DNA from: Papaver somniferum
Lineage: Eukaryota; Streptophyta; Magnoliopsida; Ranunculales; Papaveraceae
Assembly: GCF_003573695.1 (NCBI RefSeq)
Contig: NC_039361.1
Coordinates: forward strand, 98,768,279 to 98,832,278
Reading direction: 5' to 3'
Length of the DNA: 64,000 nucleotides
The notes beneath the pieces are model-generated. The model was not told the origin of the DNA. It was given only the letters and a program-made list of their open reading frames with translations, and searched no databases. Shown here one piece after another: positions 56,640 to 64,000 of this stretch. The translations under genes and the position numbers were made by a program. The first letter of the stretch is position 1, and each line of letters opens with the position of its first letter.

Positions 56640-58358
56640 ATGAAAGATCTTAAGCTAATTGCAACAAACATCATTTCTTGGAACGAGATTCAATAAACAA
56701 AGCGGCTTCGAAATGTCTAAAAGGCTCTTTTCTCCACTTGGTATATGCGTCCTAAGCTTGAAACCTATTCCCTCTGTATCTTGCGAGAAAATCGTTGTAT
56801 TTGCGACATAATTTTATGAGGGCAGTTGTTCGATTCCCTACAAACGCATTCCCGTAATCCGTTTTGCGTTTCTTGCACTTACCGTCCTCAAACTTCGGCA
56901 TATAAGGACCACTACTAACAAGACCCCAAAAAAGGTTTAAAGGGAGGTGATCTTCCGGGAGATCTGATACTATGTAGAAATTTTTAATCCATTAGGTTTC
57001 TTCCTCAACATCTGCTTCTATCTTTGCTTGTTTTACACGTTCGTATATCTCTTTAGTTTATTTGCGATATTTTGCTTCTATTTCTACCTCTTCTTCTTCT
57101 CTTTTCCTTTTTAAGTATCTCTTCTTCCATTGCGGCAATTTACTTGGTGGTTTCTTCCTTCCTTCTAAGTTTTTCTTGTATAATGGCAATTAAGTTGGTA
57201 GTGAATGATAATTGATTTCCTATCGGAGGGGATAATTTGTTCTTCTTAAGTTTTTCTTTTTCCATGGCAATGATGAAATCGGTAGTTGGTGATGGATTTT
57301 CCATTGGAGATATGTGTTGGAGCTTACCTTTTTTTTTGGAGGTATCAAGTGCAATGGGTGTATCCATTGATCTTGTTCTTTAAATAGATGAGGACACAAC
57401 GGCTCTTTTTCCACTTTATCATTCAGGCAGTGTCAGTAAATTAACATACTAGTTTATGGTTGGAAAAAATAGTCGTTGGGCATTGAATGTTTAATGTCGG
57501 CATTGAATGGAGGACAAACAGAATGCCGGTAGACAATGCCGGTATAGAGACGTATATAAAACCAATGTCAGAATAAGGTTTATTATAACAGAAACCATAA
57601 CATTTTGACACTCTATTCCGGCATAGTATTATATATAATGTCTAGGCCGGCATCATAACGGCATTGAATTATGTTAACATAATATGCCAGAACTATAATT
57701 TATTTCAAATGTAATCCTTGTTGCAGGAAGCATGGATGCACTTAGCAAGTGCATCAATCCTTTAAACCACTTGGTGACCCGAGTGGACGAGATATAGTCT
57801 CGTGAGGGTTTACATAGAGATCTACCCACAAAACCTTACCAAAACCTAACCAAAAACCACTAAACCTATCAATCTTCTTAAGAAGAATCCGTCTCTGATT
57901 CACCCAGCTGGTAGTACTCTGTGACTTTGGTTACCATGTGGTTCACGTTTTCATCAAACATGAATGCTTTCCCTTTTCTTGTAAGTAACGCGCTTTCACG
58001 GCTTCATGCTACAAAAACAACACACAAACTGAGTTTGTTACATAAAAATTGAAAAGAGTGGATTCTGTCGAATTAATCATAAAGATACTTACGAGTTGTT
58101 AAGGGGAAAATCTATTGTGCATAGCGTGTGCGATCCGGTGTTTGATTTTTAAATACTCAGCCACCGTATCTAGGATGATATCGTGCCGTTGCTCGATTTG
58201 TTGAGCAGTTCTTCCTTTCGGGTTACCATAATTGTGAGTAAATTTGTCAAAAATATTCAACCACATGGAATCCCTCGAACTGTTATCTATAATTGAAGGA
58301 CGAGTTGCGCCGTACCATGCTTGGGTGATTGTTCTTCCTCGAAGTCAAACGATGACAT
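56640..58358 (-). pseudogene. Decayed Myb/SANT-like gene
   Basis: The ATG at 58358 starts MSSFDFEEEQSPKH. After a frameshift the minus strand reads SMWLNIFDKFTHNYG and GRTAQQIEQRHDIILDTV, the W..I...F......R....E.R...I pattern of Myb/SANT-like proteins carried by plant transposons. A stop precedes a GTAAGT donor. After a TTTGTAG acceptor (about 58010), KARYLQEKGKAFMFDENVNHM follows. Lysine-rich segments at 57367-57140 (MEKEKLKKNKLSP) and a last block at 56960-56690 (YMPKFEDGKCKKRKT, CRKYNDFLARYRGN, PFRHFEAALFIESRSKK) complete it. Many stops. The family call is tentative. Confidence 0.45.
57480..57710. repeat. TGCCGG motif cluster 3
   Basis: AATGTCGGCATTGAAT, AATGCCGGTAGAC, AATGCCGGTATAG, TTCCGGCATAG and GGCCGGCATCATAACGGCATTG. 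It lies in a presumed intron of the Myb/SANT-like pseudogene. Confidence 0.7.
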
Positions 58359-58544
58359 TTGTTATATGTGGGAGTAGGTTCTATACTAAGGTATTTATAG
58401 ATGACTCTTCTAGGGTTTCGGGTTTCATAAGTTAAGAGTCTCAAGGATATACATAAGAACACATGAGTTTTGGGAAATTGGGTCCAAGTATTAGCTCTCT
58501 TTATATAGAGAAAAACCTCAAAGGCTAGTTTTTTGGAAATCACA

Positions 58545-58740
58545 TGTGCCGGCATTGAAGTTAATATGAATTGAGACACCGACACCGGTTTCTGGTATTG
58601 GCCAAATATCCATGCCGGTACTTGATTTTTTTTGCAGATATTTGGCCAAATATGCAGTTAATGCCGGCATCGTCTCACACCAGCATACAACGCCGGAATA
58701 CACTACCGGCAGTGATTATATTTCTGCGACCATGCCTATA
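58545..58740. repeat. TGCCGG motif cluster 4, between divergent genes
   Basis: GTGCCGGCATTG, CATGCCGGTAC, AATGCCGGCATCG, ACGCCGGAATAC and TACCGGCAGTG. It lies between the Myb/SANT-like gene start (58358, minus) and the GRF gene start (58892, plus), so it may act as a shared upstream region. Confidence 0.7.
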
Positions 58741-58891
58741 CCTGTGAATTAAAAAAAAAAACGACTAGTTTTTTGAAAAATAAGACCGTTAGAACTTCAT
58801 TCTATGTAATACAAAATAACAAAAATCCTTCTCTCAAGAAAGCAAGTCTCAAAAAATAGATCAAGTAAGCACGGTTCAAGCTTCACAAGCG

Positions 58892-59443
58892 ATGGGAGAT
58901 TCATCAACAATCTCTATTTGCAAACCACTATTAAGCTCTACCTGCAAAGTAAGTAGATTCAACATTACTAACAATATATGGACAGTTAAAATCTTCTCTA
59001 CTAGGACGTATCACTAATATAATCTTATCTTACAGAGTCATCATTGCACCAGTCAAATTTGCAAGTCACCTTATCATCTAGCCATGGGATATCCTTTTAT
59101 TTATTCGAAGTGTAGAAATTGTGACGGGACACGCCGGTTTTGGATTGCGAAAACTGATGATGCTGAAAATGGAAGAATCTTTCTAAGGTGTTTGAATCAC
59201 CCAAAATGCGAAGAGTTTCAATGGCTAGACAAATCTGTTGAACTATCGGAATCAAGAGAAAAACACAAAGGCCAATGCAAGCCTATTGATGGGTGTGATG
59301 GGTGTTATATGAAGGGAAAGGAATATGTTGAAAGAGAAGATGAACCAATGAAGATGGTCCTTGACACCGATATTCCAGAAGATGTCTTCGAAGATATTCG
59401 AGAAAGGCTCAAGGGTTCCGCAATTGTTGAAAAGGGATGGTAA
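58892..59443 (+). CDS. GRF zinc-finger protein, two exons, apparently intact (about 154 aa)
   Basis: Exon 1 (58892-58948) encodes MGDSSTISICKPLLSSTCK. A GTAAGT donor, an 87-nt intron and a CTTACAG acceptor at 59035 follow. Exon 2 (59036-59443) keeps the frame (SHHCTSQICK..). An alternative start at 59084 has the strong context GCCATGGGA. The GRF-type zinc finger spans about residues 44-84: CRNC, FWIAK, then NGRIFLRC and CEEFQW; the named G-R-F/I segment and four Cys are present. GRF fingers bind single-stranded nucleic acid in larger proteins; here the finger is alone with an acidic tail (DIPEDVFEDIRERL). AATAAA-like signals occur near 59549. Its stop-free frame contrasts with its decayed neighbours. 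It may be a transposon-borne or a host gene. Confidence 0.72.
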
Positions 59444-59574
59444 TAGATTATGAGATCATCTTAAACCAAAAGCACTTCATTCGCATGTTTTTTAGTATGT
59501 TTTAATTTAAAGTTTCAAAACTAATGTAATAGATTACCTAGGAATGAAATAAAAGAGCATTCAGAACGGATCTA

Positions 59575-59890
59575 TAATTAATATCGGCATTGTAGTTTTA
59601 TCCAAACCAATTCCGAAATTTTGGAAAAATTATCAGATTTTCTGGAAAACTATGCAAGTGTAAGAAAATCAGATTTCTGGCATGGATTCAATAAATATTT
59701 CAATGCCGGCACTATCCAAATTCTATACAGGAACTTGGACCCTTTCATACCCACTTTCCGACATGGTTTTAGAAAAAAAATTCAATGTCGGTACAGGTGG
59801 AGGCATAAAATTATAATTACTTTTAATGCCGGAAACGGTACCAACGCTGTGGAACCTAAACATTTCAATGCCGACGCATCTGGTGTAAAG
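59575..59890. repeat. TGCCGG motif cluster 5, downstream of GRF gene
   Basis: ATATCGGCATTG, AATGCCGGCACT, TTCCGACATGG, AATGTCGGTACAGG, AATGCCGGAAACGG and AATGCCGACGC. The ORF 59621-59905 is a chance reading through this cluster. Confidence 0.7.
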
Positions 59891-60369
59891 AAAACTTACA
59901 AATAAAACATTTTACTATAAATCTAAACATGTTCAACATAAACCAAACAACTGAATTGTGCTTAAATATTCTTAATCCAGATATCATAAACCAAAAGTAA
60001 ACCAGACAACTAAGGAGTTCATCATGAGTTAAAAACAAAAACAAGTTCGAAATTGTTCAAAACGTAACAACCACCATCCAAATGAAGAAACATAACTAAA
60101 GAGTTCATCACTTGGTCTTTTGCTTCTTGTGGACGACCACCTACCTCGTTTCCCCGAACAAAGCTTTTGCACTTGGGTCTTCCATTTTTTCAAGCTTTTC
60201 CTCGACTTCCTTCATTTCTTCAAGGGATAGCACCTCTCATTTCTCGTACTTGCAACCAAACATTTTCTTCAACTTGCCAAGCCGACGCCGCTAGTTTCAT
60301 ACATCCAACACATAATTAGTATATATGTACTAATATAAGATTATGTGTATATTAAACGACTAAGCAATT

Positions 60370-63345
60370 AACAATACTTACTAGCAATCCAACGGTCTTC
60401 TGAAGTCCGGTCATTGTAGGTGGTGCCTCTGTAGGAGTTGGAACGGGAGGGTTTTTCTGGGTGGAACTTGGACGTCGTTCGGGCGCACGACAAAAGGATG
60501 TGACCCTTCCAGGTAATAAAACATGTAGTCGGGGTGGGATTCATCACCGTTTTCCACAAGATCCCAGTTACCAATATCTACCAAACGACGTGGTTCCTTA
60601 TCCCTCCAATGTGATGGTTCTGGAATTGGATCACACTCTACCCTCAACTCCAGATTAGTTAAAAAGCTCTGAGAATGGTCAACTCCGTACCTTCAAGAGA
60701 GGATGTCTCGGGATAAAGTAATTGCTTATATCAAAGTTGTCGCATGACACGTCGGGGATCAGCCATAACGTATCCCTTTGGGTGGAACAACGGTCCATTG
60801 TAAAATGCAACGTTATTATACCTCAAAATTTGGTGGTTCTCTCTAGCCTCCTTGTAAAGGTCGAACACAACCTATTTGGTATCCATCGCATCCAGAGCCA
60901 ATCTCATATTTGTCGATCGACGATTGTTACCGGGATTCGGAATATTGTTGAACTGGTATTTGTTAGCTCTATGCTCCTCGGGTTCGGAAAGGTTTTTGAT
61001 CTTCAAGAAGGGGTAGTCCGTGAACAATTTTGGGAAGTGTTCATAATCCCACACCTATACCAATGTGGGATGACACACATAAGAAGCAGTAAATTTTGTT
61101 TCTAATTTCATAATAAGGGTACATGTGAACAATATACATAAGAATAAAGTTAAAAAACAAAATTACCTAGAATAGTGTGAAATTCCCGACAAATTGGTTC
61201 GTAAAATCCTTAGAGGCCATTATCATCTCCACCATCAAATGTGACATTACCACGGTTCCCCAAGAATAGCTAAAGACCTCTTCCTGCGGATCAAGTATTG
61301 AAGGTGGTTTGCGCTAACCCTGTTTCCACTAGATTCAGGGAATACCTTAGTGCCCAAGATGAATAACAGGTACGTAAGAGTTGTATAAATAATTTGTGCG
61401 GGGTCCCATCCATCCTTCAAACTTCTTGACTTTGTGTTTTGAAAGGTCTCCTTAAGAAGCTTCAGCTTGATGGTCTTTGTCCTACTATTCTTAGATATAT
61501 AGAAGCTTTCCACAGAAGTTTTGTAGTCCTAACCCAATAACTTGTTAGTCAGAGCGTGCAACTTCGACCATTATAGGTCCGGACACTTATCTCCTTCTAC
61601 AATTGATTGGCCAGTAAGATTCAAGCCTAGAATGATCTGAGCATCATCAGGGATCAAAGTCATATCTACAAACGGGAAGTGCATGGTATCAGTTTCACCA
61701 TGATACCTTTCGACGAAGCAATTGAATGTCACATAATCACACTTCACATAATTTTCAACCAAACAATATAGACAAGAATCCCTTACTAATGTTTTGGACC
61801 TCTTCACATTCCGTAGACAAATCCCAATGAGCCGCGTCTTGGTTTCGGAAAACATGCACAACCTTCTTATGATCCTACAATTATGAGACAACACAATTAA
61901 AATATTTTACATAAATACAAAACAATATATATATGCACAAGAAAAAAATTCTTACATAGGTTTGATAGATAGTACGAGCCCACATGTCCTTTTAGCCAAA
62001 TAACATTTTCAGTTCCGGAGCTTCACCCCAAATTCTACCACGATCAAGGTCAGGTATCATGTCATCAGTATGAGGAAGGTGCGAACCTTTTACTTTTACT
62101 ACCTTATTCTTCTATTTATCCCTCTCACCTTCACCTGTAGTCGGTTGTTGACTTGGCCCAACAACTTCCTATACAACTTCGGTTTGGGTTGCTAATTGAC
62201 TTGGATCAACCTCATTATCTTCCTCCTCACTTTACTCTTCATCTTTCTCATCATGTTCAACTATTCCGGTAGGTTCACAGATTAATAGTTTTCTACGGTC
62301 ACCACCACTCTCCAAAACTTCACCTCTTGTAGATGCCCCCAAACGCTTGTTGCGACCTTGTTCTTTCCCTCGAGGAGGCAGAGACTGAGGAGTACCAAGA
62401 TCGTTCTTCTTTCTTTTCTTAATGCTAGCATCTTTAGGTTTTGCTTTCTTAGATTCCCTGGCTTTAGCCCTATATCTACAGAAACACGAAATAAATATAA
62501 GACAACTCACTTTTATATTTGATGCCGGCATAGATCTACTGAAGAACGCCATAGAATCATCAGTACCGGCATTGGTTCACGAAACATCAACCATGCCGAG
62601 ACCAAAAAACGACATAGTAATTTAACAAACACACCATGCCGGGGCCCTATGCCGGTATTGTCGAATAATTGTCGACAATGTTGGTAGTATTAGATAATTC
62701 CTAGGTAGTTCCTGGATATCAAAAGAGCACTTCCGGTACATAAGTAAAAAATCAAATCCATGTTGTAATCAAGTACCGACATGGAATTTAACTTAAAATC
62801 AATGTCTTTACTGATAACAAATTCCTGGGGTTGTTCTGTATACTAAAAGTGTACTCCCGGCGTAATCGAATAAATTTAAAACAATGCCGTAACACACAAT
62901 CGGCATGGTATTCAACCTAATTTCAATGTCGATATAGAACATTCAGTTTCAGGTGATTTTAGCTTTGTCGCCGACATAGTATTCATACTAAAATGAATGT
63001 CGTAACTCCGTACCGACATTGCCTTCATCCTAAATTTAATGTTGTAATTCAGTACCAGCATTGTATTCATACAAATTTCATTGTCGGAAGTCACTGAAAC
63101 TCAACTGTTTGAGTTAGGGTTCGCTGATTCTAACCTAAACCCACTGCTATAAATCAATTCAAACACTTATAAAACGGTTCAAAATCACTTAACTTCTCAT
63201 AGAATCCATGTTTACGAGACCTTGATCGTCCGAAGCCTCTTGTTCTTCTTTCTCTTGAGCAATCAAAGCAAGCCTTTGGTCTAATTTTTTTTGAGCAATC
63301 GATTTTGACTTCGATTGGGCATCTGATTTCTTTCGTGGAGGCATG
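60370..63345 (-). pseudogene. Plant mobile domain pseudogene P2
   Basis: Paralogue of P1. Exon 1 (63345 leftward) starts MPPRKKSDAQSKSKSIAQKK. Exon 2 (about 62475-61960) is Lys/Glu-rich (KKRKKNDLGTPQS) and ends WARTIYQTY at a GTAAGA donor. Exon 3 follows a TAATTGTAG acceptor with DHKKVVHVF. It reads VTFNCFVERYHGETDTMHFPF, with stops at the sites of P1 EW and GW, then TKTIKLKLLKE and FPESSGNRVSANHLQYL. Later pieces include YEHFPKLFTDYPFLKIKN (about 61040) and VAFYNGPLFHPKGYVMADPRRV (about 60760). Splice junctions are conserved with P1. Several nonsense codons show it is dead. Confidence 0.72.
62515..63100. repeat. TGCCGG motif cluster 6 (P2 intron 1) with 42-bp tandem units
   Basis: Fifteen or so near-matches. 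The last part is tandem: units starting CCGACATAG (62971), CCGACATTG (63013) and CCAGCATTG (63055) are exactly 42 bp apart. Each contains TTCAT.C.AAA and a second, inverted motif AATGTCGTAA or AATGTTGTAA. It is in the same intron position as cluster 1 in P1. Confidence 0.75.
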
Positions 63346-63689
63346 GTTATGGATTCGGGTAGGTTAATCGACGAAGAAATTCTTGGATCGACGATTAATC
63401 GTAGATGAAGAACGGAGGAAGAATGATGAAGAAGATGGAAAAAAAATCAAAAACCTGACCCTAAGAGCGCTGGAACTGATGGTGTAGAATGGGGGTATGT
63501 TTTGTTTATTTGATTTTAAGTTTTAGGAGAAAGGGTATAATAGTATTTTCATAATATGTTTTAATTAACCAAAGGGTATTTTAGTATTTTCATACCCAAA
63601 AATCACCCCTTAGCAGACACTATTGGTTGGGGGAAGTAATTTATATCCCCTAATTAGTTTAAGTATCCCCCAATCGCGCGTTCTTTCAA
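63346..63689. other. Spacer upstream of P2
   Basis: No gene seen. A direct repeat of about 20 bp (GGGTATAATAGTATTTTCATA near 63534 and GGGTATTTTAGTATTTTCATA near 63576) and the stretch CTTAGCAGACACTATTGG lie here. Confidence 0.45.
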
Positions 63690-64000
63690 CAACTCTATCA
63701 CCATTAAGTCCTCTTTATGTTCTTAAATTCACTAAAAATCAGACATATTTTCAAATATTATATGTAATAATTAAGCATGGATTATTAACTGATTTAACAA
63801 AGCATAATTTATCAAATTGAATGACAAATAATAAGGAAAATCATGTAATCGAATTAAAACTCCGCAAGAGCAGTGACTAAGTGAATCAATAATACAACTA
63901 GAGTAAATAAAATAATCAAATAATATTATCTCATCATGGTAAACAACATCTCAAAATATTTATTCATGTCTCAAAAGTGTTTACAAAAGATGAAAAAGGA
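63690..64000 (-). repeat. Diverged LTR fragment of the A family, cut by window end
   Basis: Shares with 2040-2390 and 7620-7970 the order AAGTCCTCTTT, TTAAGCATxGATTAT, AAATTGAATxACAAATAAT, ACTCxGCAAxAGCAG.GA.TA and CTCATCATG..CTCAAAATAT. It is clearly more diverged than the two A LTRs are from each other. The left boundary is uncertain. Confidence 0.65.

Noticed and set aside
58688..58700. CACTACCGGCAG as the terminus of a CACTA transposon
   Set aside because: It lies inside a motif cluster, no matching inverted end or 3-bp target duplication was found, and CACTA alone is too short to count.

Overview
The window looks like nuclear DNA of a large-genome flowering plant. The evidence is nested LTR retrotransposons, tRNA-type primer binding sites, GT-AG introns, TATA boxes and plant-specific protein families (plant mobile domain, GRF zinc finger). 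Its overall character recalls a eudicot such as a poppy, but the genus is a weak guess. I see no rRNA or tRNA gene, no CRISPR array and nothing bacterial. Almost nothing outside mobile DNA is intact.

Left part (1-25653). A decayed Athila-like Ty3/gypsy element on the minus strand is split into four pieces: RT/RNase H at 435-1321, pre-RT linker and RT start at 17196-17763, protease at 23634-24091, gag at 24092-25381. A Tat/Ogre-like element (B, 1322-17195, target duplication ACAGT) sits in its RT. A pol-less Athila-like element (A, 1871-9032, target duplication CACGC) sits inside one LTR of B. A copia-type remnant (D, about 17764-23628) sits in the protease region.

Middle part (25654-54246). 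This is the 3' portion of a plus-strand copia-type element (F). It has a duplicated 1.18-kb gene segment and one LTR. That LTR is split by a second pol-less Athila-like element (C, 32708-54161), whose 5' LTR is in turn split by a second Tat/Ogre-like element (E, 34220-47379). Elements B and E both carry an antisense gene between the coding remnants and the 3' LTR. Elements A and C share a non-canonical protein and twin hairpin-plus-polypurine modules but have no polymerase.

Right part (54247-64000). F ends exactly at a splice donor of a plant-mobile-domain (PMD) pseudogene. Beyond it lie a decayed Myb/SANT-like gene, an apparently intact two-exon GRF zinc-finger gene (58892-59443) and a second, more decayed PMD gene. 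The introns and spacers of this cluster are laced with a short motif close to ATGCCGGTA and its reverse complement, which I did not notice in the retrotransposons. The window closes with a diverged LTR fragment of the A family; another such fragment opens it.

The most interesting items are the antisense genes of the two Tat-like elements, the hairpin/polypurine modules of A and C, paired hairpins in the LTRs of E, and the motif-laced PMD/GRF cluster. All alignments were made by eye.
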